DNA of 64,000 nt from Zhihengliuella halotolerans. GTDB taxonomy: Bacteria; Actinomycetota; Actinomycetes; Actinomycetales; Micrococcaceae. The DNA is taken from NCBI RefSeq assembly GCF_004217565.1, contig NZ_SHLA01000001.1:2976001-3040000 (forward strand), written 5' to 3'. Below the pieces are notes generated by a model. The model was not told the origin of the DNA, searched no databases, and saw only the letters and a program-made list of their open reading frames with translations. The stretch's first letter is position 1. Each line of letters opens with the position of its first letter. Below are positions 27,875-35,691 of the stretch, piece after piece. Position numbers and translations under genes: made by a program.

Positions 27875-27903
27875 AAAGGCCCCGGGCATCGCCCGGGGCC
27901 TTT
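27875..27903. terminator. Terminator after tRNA-Ala (possibly bidirectional)
   Basis: A perfect 13-bp stem (27875-27887 with 27891-27903) with A-rich and T-rich ends and a 3-base loop. It lies between tRNA-Ala and the convergent glycosyltransferase gene and could serve both directions. Confidence 0.85.
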
Positions 27904-27909
27904 CCGCTA

Positions 27910-28737
27910 TTAAACCGTTCGAGTGAGCCCCGCGTGCAGGTAGCGCAGCGCCTTCGCCGGATAATAGATGGCCATGAAGATCAATGGGGGGATCTTCAGC
28001 AGGGGTCGATTGATCTGGTGGGCGCGGTAGGTCCGGTCGAACCGGGTCACGTAGTAGCGGTAGTCCTTCGGCGAGTCCTCCAGCCGCCGCGCCGACATCC
28101 CGGCGATCATGTCCGGCACGTAGCGGATCAGCATGTCGTGCTGGGCCATGTGCACGGAGATGTCGATGTCTTCGTGCATCTGGTCTTCTTCGTCGCGGCA
28201 CACTTCGTCGGCGACTTTTGCCCAGGCTGACGCGCGCAGCGCCATGTTGGAGCCGAACAGGAAATGGTACTGCCGGTAGGCCACCTTGAGCACGAGCTGC
28301 CGGATCCTGTCGTCGGCCTTGAGCCCAAACCTGCGCAGCGGCATGTCGTAGTAGAGGACGGGCCCCGTCGCACCATCCACAGCGGGGTCGGCGAATGTCT
28401 CGGCGACGCGCTCCACCCATGTCGGCTCGATGAGTGAATCTGCGTCGATGCGTCCCAGCACCTGCCCCGTGGCGGATCCCAGCCCGAAATCGCGGGTTGG
28501 GATGAGCCCTTGGTGCTCGTCCTGGCGCAAGAGTCGGATGGGTGACTCCGGAAATTCGTGGGCGACCTGCTGCACGATCTTCGCCGTCGAGTCTGTGGAA
28601 CGGTTGTCGACCACGATGATCTCGTGCGCGGGCGCTGTCTGGTAGATCGCCGCCTCGACACACTGCCGGATGACTGCTTCTTCGTTGTAAGCCGGAATGA
28701 TGATCGAAACGCTCGGTCTGCCAGTCACAAGTGTCAA
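27910..28737 (-). CDS. Family 2 glycosyltransferase
   Basis: A 275-residue GT-A fold enzyme with SVSIIIPAYNEEAVIRQCVEA at the N-terminus, VVDNRSTDSTAKI binding the nucleotide sugar, and the DxD-like GRIDADSLIEPTWVE near residue 98. The acceptor-side motif is EDQMHEDIDISVHM. A hydrophobic helix (LLKIPPLIFMAIYYPAKAL) ends the protein and may attach it to the membrane. The substrate cannot be assigned. The start is uncertain: TTG at 28737 or GTG at 28728. It is an isolated minus-strand gene in a mostly plus-strand region. Confidence 0.87.
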   Translation of the reverse strand: MTLVTGRPSVSIIIPAYNEEAVIRQCVEAAIYQTAPAHEIIVVDNRSTDSTAKIVQQVAHEFPESPIRLLRQDEHQGLIPTRDFGLGSATGQVLGRIDADSLIEPTWVERVAETFADPAVDGATGPVLYYDMPLRRFGLKADDRIRQLVLKVAYRQYHFLFGSNMALRASAWAKVADEVCRDEEDQMHEDIDISVHMAQHDMLIRYVPDMIAGMSARRLEDSPKDYRYYVTRFDRTYRAHQINRPLLKIPPLIFMAIYYPAKALRYLHAGLTRTV

Positions 28738-28781
28738 TGTACCAGTGTGTCGGTGCGCTTCCGGGGAACGCGCAGAGTACG

Positions 28782-28816
28782 ACGGCGGCCGGTCGCTTAT
28801 CGCAACCGGCCGCCGT
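28782..28816. terminator. Hairpin between two minus-strand genes
   Basis: A perfect 12-bp GC-rich stem (28782-28793 with 28805-28816) has an 11-base loop. It separates the repeat protein upstream from the glycosyltransferase. No T run follows, so its role as a terminator is uncertain. Confidence 0.45.
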
Positions 28817-28851
28817 TGTGCCTGATCGGGCGGGGAAAATTCCCCTCGGGA

Positions 28852-29622
28852 CTACTTTTCGCCGGAACCGCCGTTCACGGCGTCCTTGGCCTCCGCTACG
28901 GAGGCCTCCGACTCGTTGCTTTCGGCAGCGACCGGCGCCGGCTCGACCGGAGTCGGGGTCTTCCACGGGTCCTCGACTGGCTTCGAGGCCTTCCACGCCG
29001 CGACGCCGGCAGCCGCCGCGGCGGCGAGGACCAGGAAGATCACGAGCCCCTTCTTGCCGCCCTTGTTGCGCGCCTTCTCAGCCTTCTTGAGTTCCTTGGA
29101 GGCCTGCTTCGCGGCGGCGACCGCGGCCTTCTGGGCCTTCTTGATGGTCTTCTTGTTGTGCGTGACCTTGGCGACGGTCCGCTCGACCTGCTCCGGGACG
29201 CGCAGATCCTCGAGCCGGTGCGCGGTGTAGTCCGCGGCCTCGCCGAGTTTGGCGCTGGCCGTCGGGATGTAATCGTAGACCACGCGGTCGCGGGCGCTGT
29301 GCAGCGCGGGGGTGGTCTTGTCCAGGGTCGCCTGGATCTTGGGGGAGGCCTCGTCGACGAATTTCGACAGCTTGGGGCCGAACTTCGAGAGTTCCTCCTG
29401 AATGCGCGGGGTCACCTTCGCGACGCCGTCGGACAGTTCGGTTGCTGCCCGCTGGACGCCGGCCTGAACCTTCGGCGAAGCGGCCTCGAGCCCCTTCTCG
29501 ACTCGCGGCGCTGCCCATGTCACGGCGGCATCAACACGAGGGGCGGCCCATTCGCGGGCGTTCTCTACCGACGTCGTAACCGAATCGCCCAGGTCGCGGG
29601 CTACACGTTCTGACTTTTTCAC
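28852..29622 (-). CDS. Membrane protein with nine tandem 11-residue amphipathic repeats
   Basis: I do not recognise a named family. The 256-residue product has nine consecutive 11-residue units at residues 15-113, with proline at every eleventh position (28, 39, 50, 72, 83, 94, 105). The consensus is roughly A-A/S-P-R/K-V/I-x-x-x-L/V-x-x, for example AAPRVDAAVTW and ASPKIQATLDK. Such 11-mer periodicity forms amphipathic helices that lie on membranes or lipids in apolipoprotein-, synuclein- and perilipin-like proteins. A lysine-rich region (about 150-190) and one membrane helix (KGLVIFLVLAAAAAAGVAAW) follow, then an acidic tail. Lipid binding at the cell membrane is inference. Related sequences in actinobacteria are annotated as hypothetical. 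Confidence 0.75.
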   Translation of the reverse strand: MKKSERVARDLGDSVTTSVENAREWAAPRVDAAVTWAAPRVEKGLEAASPKVQAGVQRAATELSDGVAKVTPRIQEELSKFGPKLSKFVDEASPKIQATLDKTTPALHSARDRVVYDYIPTASAKLGEAADYTAHRLEDLRVPEQVERTVAKVTHNKKTIKKAQKAAVAAAKQASKELKKAEKARNKGGKKGLVIFLVLAAAAAAGVAAWKASKPVEDPWKTPTPVEPAPVAAESNESEASVAEAKDAVNGGSGEK

Positions 29623-29796
29623 AGGTTTCCTCCCGTAGGTATCTAGCCTCTCCCGCTCCAGCCTACGCCGTGTGTGTAGGCCAGGCCACGTTTCGCCCTG
29701 TCCTCGGGGTGAGATCCCAGCAGATTTTCACTGAACGCGTAGTGAACCCGTGCCACACATCGCACATGTGGCGCTCGTGCATGGAACAATGAAGCC

Positions 29797-30342
29797 ATGA
29801 CTGCAATCCCCACGCACAAGGCGACCATCCACACGAACCTCGGTGACATCGAGGTCAACTTGTTCGGCAACCACGCTCCGAAGACAGTGCAGAACTTCGT
29901 CGGCCTGGCCAACGGCGAAATCGAGTGGACGCACCCGCAGACCGGCGAGAAGCAGGTGGACACGCCGCTCTACGATGGCACGATCTTCCACCGCATCATC
30001 TCCGACTTCATGATCCAGGGCGGCGACCCGCTCGGCATGGGCGTCGGCGGCCCGGGCTACCAGTTCGACGACGAGATCAGTCCCGACCTGAACTTCACCG
30101 AGCCGTACAAGCTGGCCATGGCCAACGCCGGCATCCAGATGGGCCGCGGCACCAACGGCTCGCAGTTCTTCATCACCTCTGTCCCGACCACGTGGCTGCA
30201 GGGCAAGCACACCATCTTCGGCGACGTCACCGACGAGGCCTCCCGCGCCGTCGTCGACCAGCTCAACACGGTCGCCACCGACGGCCGCGACAAGCCGCTC
30301 GAGGACGTCGTGATCTCCAGCATCGACGTCGTCGCCGTCTGA
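29797..30342 (+). CDS. ppiA: Cytosolic peptidyl-prolyl cis-trans isomerase (cyclophilin)
   Basis: A 181-residue cyclophilin with no signal peptide. The active-site segments are GTIFHRIISDFMIQGGDP, with the catalytic Arg after FH, and GRGTNGSQFFITSVPTTWLQGKHTIFG. It speeds proline isomerisation during protein folding. The gene lies between gyrA and the rhomboid gene, as ppiA (Rv0009) does in mycobacteria. The start is the ATG at 29797. Confidence 0.95.
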   Translation: MTAIPTHKATIHTNLGDIEVNLFGNHAPKTVQNFVGLANGEIEWTHPQTGEKQVDTPLYDGTIFHRIISDFMIQGGDPLGMGVGGPGYQFDDEISPDLNFTEPYKLAMANAGIQMGRGTNGSQFFITSVPTTWLQGKHTIFGDVTDEASRAVVDQLNTVATDGRDKPLEDVVISSIDVVAV

Positions 30343-30456
30343 CAAGCATGATCCGATGCCGCCCGTGATTTCGGCCGGCGTCACCACCGAGCTGGTCCTG
30401 CCGCCCTTGCGCTGCAGGACCGCTCGTCTTTAACCATCCTCGTCGAGAGCAGGAAC

Positions 30457-31368
30457 ATGTCCTACGGTTCTGTCCCCGATCAACAGGTCCCGGCGTGCCC
30501 GCGGCACCCCGATCGGCCGAGCTACGTGCGCTGCCAGCGCTGCGGCCGGCCAACCTGCTCGGAGTGCCAGCGCCCCGCTGCGGTCGGCGTGCAGTGCGTC
30601 GAGTGCGTGCAGCAGGCCAACCAGTCCATTCCGACCCAGCGCACCGCCCTCGGCGGTGTGCAGCGCGGCGGTCGCCCGGTCGTGACCGTCACCCTGATCG
30701 GCCTCTGCGCGCTGACGTTCCTGGCTCAGTACGCGGTTCCCGGGTTGACGCAGGCGATGCAGTGGGCGGGGCTTTACGCCTCGACGCTCGACTTCGAGCC
30801 GTGGCGCATGCTCACGAGCACGTTCCTGCACTCGCAGGGCTTCTTGATGCACATTGGCTTCAACATGTACGCGCTGTACATCATCGGCCGGATTCTCGAA
30901 CCGATGATGGGCCGGCTCCGGTTCGGCCTGCTCTATGTGCTCTCCGGCATCGGCGGCTCCGTGGCGGTTCTGCTGCTCGATCATCCTTTGCAGGGCGTCG
31001 TCGGCGCCTCGGGCGCGGTCTTTGGGCTCTTCGGCGCGCTGCTCGTGATCACGCGGGCGCGCGGCGGGAATTTCATGCCGATCTTGATTCTGGTGGGCAT
31101 CAACCTTGTCATCGGCTTCATCCCCGGGTTCAACATTTCATGGCAGGCCCACCTGGGCGGACTGCTCACGGGCGGCGCCCTCGCCGCCGTCATGGTCTAC
31201 GCCCCGCGGCTCGCGGCGCGTGGTGGGCAGATGCACGACGCCGGCTCGGCCGCCGGCCGGCATGCCCGCCGGGCCTCGCTCCAGGCACTGGGTGTCGCCG
31301 CGGTGGCCTTGGTGCTCGTGGTGTTGACGGTGTGGGGAGCCGCTACGGTTCCGCAGCGGCTGTACTGA
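30457..31368 (+). CDS. Rhomboid family intramembrane serine protease with N-terminal zinc-finger-like region
   Basis: This 303-residue membrane protein has two parts. The first 50 residues have paired cysteine and histidine residues (CPRHPDRPSYVRCQRCGRP, CSEC, CVEC), a B-box-like zinc-binding pattern often found on actinobacterial rhomboids. The rhomboid core has six or seven helices, with GASGAVFGLFGAL holding the catalytic serine (about residue 184) and SWQAHLGGLLTGG holding the histidine (about 231). It cuts within membrane helices, but its substrate is unknown. A strong terminator and an unusual DnaA-box cluster follow. Confidence 0.93.
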   Translation: MSYGSVPDQQVPACPRHPDRPSYVRCQRCGRPTCSECQRPAAVGVQCVECVQQANQSIPTQRTALGGVQRGGRPVVTVTLIGLCALTFLAQYAVPGLTQAMQWAGLYASTLDFEPWRMLTSTFLHSQGFLMHIGFNMYALYIIGRILEPMMGRLRFGLLYVLSGIGGSVAVLLLDHPLQGVVGASGAVFGLFGALLVITRARGGNFMPILILVGINLVIGFIPGFNISWQAHLGGLLTGGALAAVMVYAPRLAARGGQMHDAGSAAGRHARRASLQALGVAAVALVLVVLTVWGAATVPQRLY

Positions 31369-31381
31369 CTGTCCACAAGCC

Positions 31382-31420
31382 TTATCCACACTGTTAATAA
31401 CTTACACACGTGTGATTCGG
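31382..31420. repeat. Direct repeat A1 of the DnaA-box cluster
   Basis: A 39-base unit starting with a perfect DnaA box and containing CTTACACACGTGTGATTCGG aligns without gaps to 31730-31768, with 7 mismatches. ACACGTGT inside it is a palindrome. Confidence 0.75.
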
Positions 31421-31439
31421 ACTGAATACTTCAGATCCC

Positions 31440-31494
31440 GGGCGCCGTCGATCGGCATGTAGCCGCCGATCGACGGCGCCCGTTCCGTTTTTTG
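31440..31494 (+). terminator. Intrinsic terminator after the rhomboid gene
   Basis: A perfect 17-bp stem (31440-31456 with 31465-31481) with an 8-base loop is followed by a six-T run at 31488. It lies inside the DnaA-box region, 71 bases after the rhomboid stop. Confidence 0.93.
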
Positions 31495-31514
31495 GTGCCG
31501 CTATTCACATATCT

Positions 31515-31553
31515 ATCCCCAGCTGTGGATAACCGCGGTACACACATGTGCAC
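31515..31553. repeat. Repeat B1 of the DnaA-box cluster
   Basis: The segment starts ATCCCCAGCTGTGGATAAC and ends ATGTGCAC. It aligns with 31831-31870 (one 1-base gap), sharing the TCCCCA-CTGTGGATAAC core and a GTGCAC end. Each copy has one perfect DnaA box. Confidence 0.6.
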
Positions 31554-31729
31554 GGATCCACAGACAGCGAACGATCCTGTGGATGCTTGTGGACAGGGGG
31601 CTTTCCCACAGGGCCTGTGGATAAGTCATGGTTAGGGCTAGAATCCCCGTGTTTACAGGGATCAAAGAAGGTTCAAGGCTCAATTTGCTCTTCAGGTGTC
31701 CCAAGTAACAGATCCGTTGTCCACAGGGG

Positions 31730-31768
31730 TTCTCCACACTGTAGAAAACTTACAGGCGTGTGATTCGA
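31730..31768. repeat. Direct repeat A2 of the DnaA-box cluster
   Basis: Second copy of the 39-base unit of 31382-31420, 348 bases further on. Its DnaA box is TTCTCCACA (8 of 9). Confidence 0.75.
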
Positions 31769-31830
31769 TAAGTCCGAGTCGCCCCGATCGGCGTGATTTC
31801 AGCGAATCGAACACACTTACCAACAGACTT

Positions 31831-31870
31831 GTCCCCACCTGTGGATAACTTTAGTTCACACCGTGTGCAC
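31831..31870. repeat. Repeat B2 of the DnaA-box cluster
   Basis: Second copy of the B unit, with GTCCCCACCTGTGGATAAC and a GTGTGCAC end. A1-B1 and A2-B2 are in the same order, so the cluster looks like an old tandem duplication of about 350 bases. Confidence 0.6.
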
Positions 31871-32006
31871 AGTGGGGCGCCACGGCGCAGTGGATAAGTG
31901 GGGGTCCACCGGCACCGCGTCCAATCTTGCTCCGGGCGCCACATCCGACTAGTTTGGTCACAGAATGATTGGTAGAACTCAATCACTGGATGGAACGAGG
32001 AGCAAG

Positions 32007-32978
32007 ATGACCCAGCCGCGACCGATCACCGCGCACGACATCGAGCCGTGGGCGGATCTGCTCAACGCTGTGAGCACCACCGACGACTTCGGCGAGACGT
32101 TCACGCCGGTGGAACTGGCGGAAGGCCTCGAGGCGCCGGGTTTCACACCCGCGTCGGATTCCCTCTCGTGGTGGGACGGGGAGGTGATGATTGCCGCCGC
32201 GGAGATCTCCGTGCGGCAGCTGACCGCCGAGGACGGGATCGCCAAGGCCTTCGTCGACGGCGCGGTGCACCCGGAGCACAGGGGGCGGGGACTCGGTACT
32301 GCCATCATGGGTTGGGGTCAGCAGCGGGCCCTGGCCCTGGCCGCGGAACGGCACCCGGGGCGCGAGGTGCAGCTGGACACCTGGAACATGACGGCGCAGA
32401 GCTCGTATGCTTCGCTCGCCGCGGACTGGGGCTACTCCCCCGTGCGCTACTTCCGCGAGATGCGGGTCGAACTAGAGGGATGGGTGGCGCCGACGGTCGA
32501 CGTGCGGGTCGAGCAGATCCTGGGGACAACCTCACGGATCGACGCCGAGCTCAGCGCGCCGGCGCACCGCGCCCATCTCGAGGCGTTCCGCGACCACTGG
32601 AACTACACGCCGGGCACGATCGAGAAGTGGGAACACTTCACGTCGGGCAGCACGTTCCGCCCGGAATATTCGCGGCTCGCCCTCGATACCTCGAACCCGG
32701 AGGACCCCGTGGACGCCTACGTCCTCTGCCAGCAGAACACCGACGACGAGCTGTACGTCGCCCTTGTCGGCACGCGGCGACGGGCGCGGGGTCGAGGCTT
32801 GGCTACGACGCTGCTGGCCGACGTCGTGCGCCAGGCCCAGGAGGCGGGCTTGGCAGCGGTCACCCTCGGTGTCGACGCGGCGAGCCCCACGGGCGCCGGC
32901 GGCGTCTATGAGCGGGTCGGCTTCCGCCCGGTGCGCTCTAGCGTCGAGTACTCGAAACGGTTGCCGGCCACCGGCTAG
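32007..32978 (+). CDS. Tandem GNAT family N-acetyltransferase
   Basis: A 323-residue protein with two GNAT-like halves. The first has acetyl-CoA-binding VHPEHRGRGLGTAIMGWGQQRA near residue 95. The second has VGTRRRARGRGLATTLLADVV near residue 260, followed by GVDAASPTGAGGVYERVGF. Two-domain proteins of this type include mycothiol synthase relatives, but this one lacks features that would name the substrate. The ATG at 32007 with GAGGAG before it is preferred to the upstream ATG at 31965. It ends tail to tail with lysE, the two stops sharing a CTAG. Confidence 0.8.
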   Translation: MTQPRPITAHDIEPWADLLNAVSTTDDFGETFTPVELAEGLEAPGFTPASDSLSWWDGEVMIAAAEISVRQLTAEDGIAKAFVDGAVHPEHRGRGLGTAIMGWGQQRALALAAERHPGREVQLDTWNMTAQSSYASLAADWGYSPVRYFREMRVELEGWVAPTVDVRVEQILGTTSRIDAELSAPAHRAHLEAFRDHWNYTPGTIEKWEHFTSGSTFRPEYSRLALDTSNPEDPVDAYVLCQQNTDDELYVALVGTRRRARGRGLATTLLADVVRQAQEAGLAAVTLGVDAASPTGAGGVYERVGFRPVRSSVEYSKRLPATG

Positions 32979-33613
32979 AGCGGATGCAGCATGAGCGCCG
33001 CGGCGAGCGCGAACGTCATGGCGGCCACGGCGCCGTCGAGCACTCGCCACGCTGATGGGCGCGCGAAGAGGGGGCGCAGCAAGCGCGCACCTGCGCCGAG
33101 TGCGCTGAACCAGAGCACGCTGGCGACCATCGCCCCGCCGCCGAAATACCACCGTGCGGCGGGGCCGTGCTGTTCCCCCTGCGTGGCCGCAACCGAACCG
33201 AGCAGAACGATCGTCTCCAGGTAAACCTGCGGGTTCAGCCAGGTCAGCCCCAACAAGGTCAGGACGACGCCGGTGCGGCCCGCTGCGGACCGTTCCACCG
33301 GGGCGTCGGCCGCGGTGAGGGCGGCGGGTCGCACCGCGCGCCTGAGCGCCATGAGGCCGAACGCGGCGAGGAACGCGGCGCCGCCGAAGCGGGCGACCTG
33401 CAGGACCCACGGGGTGTTGGCGACGAGGGAGCCGAATCCGGCGACGCCGACGAGGATGAGCAGAACGTCGGAGACCGCGCAAACCGCGACGCACGCCACG
33501 ACGTGCTCGCGGCGCAGCCCTTGGCGCAGGACGAACGCGTTCTGGGCACCGATGGAGACGATCAGGGACAGGCCCATGGCCAGGCCGGAGGCGGCGGGAA
33601 GAAGGAGAGTCAC
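32975..33613 (-). CDS. lysE: LysE/ArgO family amino-acid exporter
   Basis: A 212-residue membrane protein with about six helices. The family signature is SIGAQNAFVLRQGLRREH at residues 20-38, with the Gln-Asn pair of LysE/ArgO transporters; GLTWLNPQVYLETIVLLG is the second conserved half. LysE and ArgO export lysine or arginine when these build up. It is divergent from a LysR-type regulator (lysG) across 70 bases, which is the standard arrangement of this pair. The start is a GTG at 33613. Function is well supported; substrate preference is inferred. Confidence 0.9.
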   Translation of the reverse strand: MTLLLPAASGLAMGLSLIVSIGAQNAFVLRQGLRREHVVACVAVCAVSDVLLILVGVAGFGSLVANTPWVLQVARFGGAAFLAAFGLMALRRAVRPAALTAADAPVERSAAGRTGVVLTLLGLTWLNPQVYLETIVLLGSVAATQGEQHGPAARWYFGGGAMVASVLWFSALGAGARLLRPLFARPSAWRVLDGAVAAMTFALAAALMLHPL

Positions 33614-33648
33614 CTGAACAATCTAGAAGCGCCGACAGATCCAGTACA

Positions 33649-33674
33649 GCTAATGTTTCTGATGATGCATTAGC
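33649..33674. promoter_or_regulatory. Likely LysG operator in the lysE-lysG gap
   Basis: GCTAATG at 33649-33655 and CATTAGC at 33668-33674 form a perfect 7-bp inverted repeat with a 12-base spacer, the T-N11-A-like form expected of LysR regulators. It is the only such symmetry in the 70-base divergent gap. Confidence 0.6.
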
Positions 33675-33683
33675 ATCGTTAAT

Positions 33684-34598
33684 GTGGACTTCCCAGCAGA
33701 GCAGCTCCGCGCCTTCGCCGCCGTCGTGGACACCGGGACCTTCGAGGCCGCCGCTGGCCGATTGCATGTGACGCCCTCCGCGGTGAGTCAGCGGATCCGC
33801 GCCCTCGAGCGGCAGGTAGGCGCCGTCGTCGTGCGCAGGAGCAACCCGGCCGAACCGACGGCCGCGGGACGCGTACTGGTGCGTCTGGCCCGCCAGGTCG
33901 AGCTCGTCGCGGCTGAGGCGATCGCGGAGCTCAGCGGGGCCCGTGCGGGCACCACGGCTGCGCCGCGAGTGCTGACGATTGTGGTTCCTTCGGACTCGTT
34001 GTCCTCCTGGTTCGCGCCCGTGCTCGACGCGGCGGCCACGGAGGACGGGTACGTCCTGGAGATCTTGCGCGACGACGAGAACCAATCCGAGGAGCACTTG
34101 CGCTCCGGCCGCGCGATGGGCGCCATCACGACCGTGCGTCAGCCGGTTCAGGGGTGTTCGACGACGCCGCTGGGGGTGATGCGCTACCGGGCGATGGGCG
34201 CACCGGACTTCGTAGATCGCTGGTTCGGCCCGGGAGGCGGGGGATTCTCTGCCGCACCCGTGGTGAACTTCGGTCGGGACGATCCGCTGCAGAACGAGGT
34301 CCTGCGCTCCGCTGGCGTCGCGGCCGAGCCGTTCGCCGGCGGCCCGCCGGCGAGCTACGTGCCGGACCCCGCGCAGTTCGGCCGGGCGGTGGCCGCTGGG
34401 ATGGGCTGGGGCATGATCCCCGCCTGGCAGGTGGCGGAACTGGGAGGCGCGTTGCGCGAGATCGAACCCGAGGTCGTCCGTGGGGTGGACCTCTACTGGC
34501 AGCGCTGGACGCTGGACTCCCCCGGGCTCGATTGGCTCAGTGACGCCGTGCGCTACGCGGCTGCGCGCGGGCTTTCCGGCGGGCAGGAGCGCCCGTGA
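33684..34598 (+). CDS. lysG: LysG/ArgP-type LysR transcriptional activator
   Basis: A 304-residue LysR protein. The N-terminal winged helix-turn-helix reads FEAAAGRLHVTPSAVSQRIRALE near residues 20-42. The C-terminal effector-binding domain has VVPSDSLSSWFAPVL and VADGMGWGMIPAWQ-like family sequences. In Corynebacterium LysG senses basic amino acids and switches on lysE. Divergent position to lysE and the inverted repeat between them support the same role. The start is the GTG at 33684. Confidence 0.9.
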   Translation: MDFPAEQLRAFAAVVDTGTFEAAAGRLHVTPSAVSQRIRALERQVGAVVVRRSNPAEPTAAGRVLVRLARQVELVAAEAIAELSGARAGTTAAPRVLTIVVPSDSLSSWFAPVLDAAATEDGYVLEILRDDENQSEEHLRSGRAMGAITTVRQPVQGCSTTPLGVMRYRAMGAPDFVDRWFGPGGGGFSAAPVVNFGRDDPLQNEVLRSAGVAAEPFAGGPPASYVPDPAQFGRAVAAGMGWGMIPAWQVAELGGALREIEPEVVRGVDLYWQRWTLDSPGLDWLSDAVRYAAARGLSGGQERP

Positions 34599-35074
34599 CG
34601 GCCCGCGCCGGGCGTGCCGGGCGCTTAGTCTGGATCGGTGTGCTGCTGGTCCTGCTGCCGCCGGTGCCGGCTCATGTGGCCGCCCGACTCTGCGTCGTGG
34701 ACGACGAGTGCGGGCCGGTCGGGGCGGACATCGGCGCGTACCTCGCCGATACCTTCGACCCCTGGCGTCTCGCGTCGGCCCTCGCGGTGCTGGCGATCGC
34801 CGTCGTCGTCCGGGCTCGGTCCGGCCCCGGAGTGACTGCCGCGTCGGTCGCGGGCCTGGTGGCGGTCGTCATTCTCTACGCGACGCCAGCGCACCTGGCG
34901 GCCCTCATCGGTTCCGGGGCGGGGCTTGCGGAGACGGCCGAATACCTCGCGTTCCTGAAGACCTTCGACCTGTTGACCCTCGCGCTGCCCATAGCGCTCG
35001 TCCTGTACGCCCTCGCCGTCGGATCCTCCCGCCCGCGACGGGCCGTGAAGGGCGCGGAGGGCCGCTACCCGTGA
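34595..35074 (+). CDS. Hypothetical four-helix membrane protein
   Basis: I recognise no family. The 159-residue product has hydrophobic segments at about residues 11-30, 60-75, 85-110 and 125-145 and two cysteines (RLCVVDDECG) in the first outside loop. The GTG start overlaps the lysG stop by four bases, so it is co-translated with lysG. It is probably a small integral membrane protein. Convergent with the DUF3817 gene 21 bases further on. Confidence 0.65.
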   Translation: MTARAGRAGRLVWIGVLLVLLPPVPAHVAARLCVVDDECGPVGADIGAYLADTFDPWRLASALAVLAIAVVVRARSGPGVTAASVAGLVAVVILYATPAHLAALIGSGAGLAETAEYLAFLKTFDLLTLALPIALVLYALAVGSSRPRRAVKGAEGRYP

Positions 35075-35095
35075 CCGCGTTGGCGAGGCCGCGCG

Positions 35096-35584
35096 TCAGC
35101 CGACGGGCGGCCCCGCCTGCAGGAGCGCGATCGTGATCGCCGCGACGGCGAGCACACCGAGGCCCAGCGCCACGAACGGGCGGGCCAGACACCAGGCCTG
35201 CGCGCGTTCGATGAGGGTCCGCGGGGCCTCGGCCGCGGGGCCTGCGAGCCGCCATCGTGCGGAGAGCCGGCCCGTGCGTTCGGCCCACTTCTCGAAGGGC
35301 AGCGTCGCGAACGGGACCACCGCCGCGACGAGCGAGGCGGCGCCCGTGCCGAGGCTCCAGCGCTCGTTGACCCACACGAAGATGCTGGTCAGCCCGTAGG
35401 CCACGGTCGCAATGCCGTGTACCAGGCCGAAGACCGAGACCAGAACGTCCGTCACCCCGGAGTACTTGAAGACCATGCCGATGATCAGCAGGGCCCAGGT
35501 GATCACCTCGGCGAGGGCGACGGCGGCGTAGAACCGGCGCGGGGAGACGCGCGGTTCGCGGGCAGTGGCGGTGGTCTCGGTCAT
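35096..35584 (-). CDS. DUF3817 domain membrane protein
   Basis: A 162-residue protein with the DUF3817 core: FYAAVALAEVITWALLIIGM, then VFGLVHGIATVAYGLTSIFVW and VAAVVPFATLPFEKW. It has about four membrane helices, with an extra C-terminal helix after a short loop. DUF3817 proteins are widespread in actinobacteria without a known activity. The gene stands alone on the minus strand, divergent from the guanidine-riboswitch-controlled exporter. Confidence 0.85.
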   Translation of the reverse strand: MTETTATAREPRVSPRRFYAAVALAEVITWALLIIGMVFKYSGVTDVLVSVFGLVHGIATVAYGLTSIFVWVNERWSLGTGAASLVAAVVPFATLPFEKWAERTGRLSARWRLAGPAAEAPRTLIERAQAWCLARPFVALGLGVLAVAAITIALLQAGPPVG

Positions 35585-35691
35585 TGCTCAGTCCTGGTGG
35601 AGTTGGAGGTGGGTGCTGCAGCTGGCGTCACAGACATCGAGGGCACCATGGTGCTACCTTGGCGTCGGGCCGCTTCGAATGTCAGTGGTCC

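Larger units (their letters stand above)
31369..31900. promoter_or_regulatory. Dense DnaA-box cluster between rhomboid and the GNAT gene
   Basis: This gap has five perfect DnaA boxes: TTATCCACA at 31382, TGTGGATAA at 31524, 31616 and 31840, and TTGTCCACA at 31717. At least six more match at 8 of 9: 31369, 31501, 31588, 31730, 31829 and 31889. This is denser than in the dnaA-dnaN gap. Boxes occur in both orientations and mark an imperfect duplication (see the repeats at 31382 and 31730, and 31515 and 31831). No open reading frame is credible. Likely roles are DnaA titration, reactivation, or a secondary initiation-control site; it lies about 13 kb from the presumed oriC. Confidence 0.8.

Noticed and set aside
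31369-31900. This DnaA-box cluster as the main replication origin.
   Set aside because: Gene directions diverge around the dnaA-dnaN gap, not here, and the dnaA-to-rhomboid genes would then face the forks. A regulatory role is more likely.
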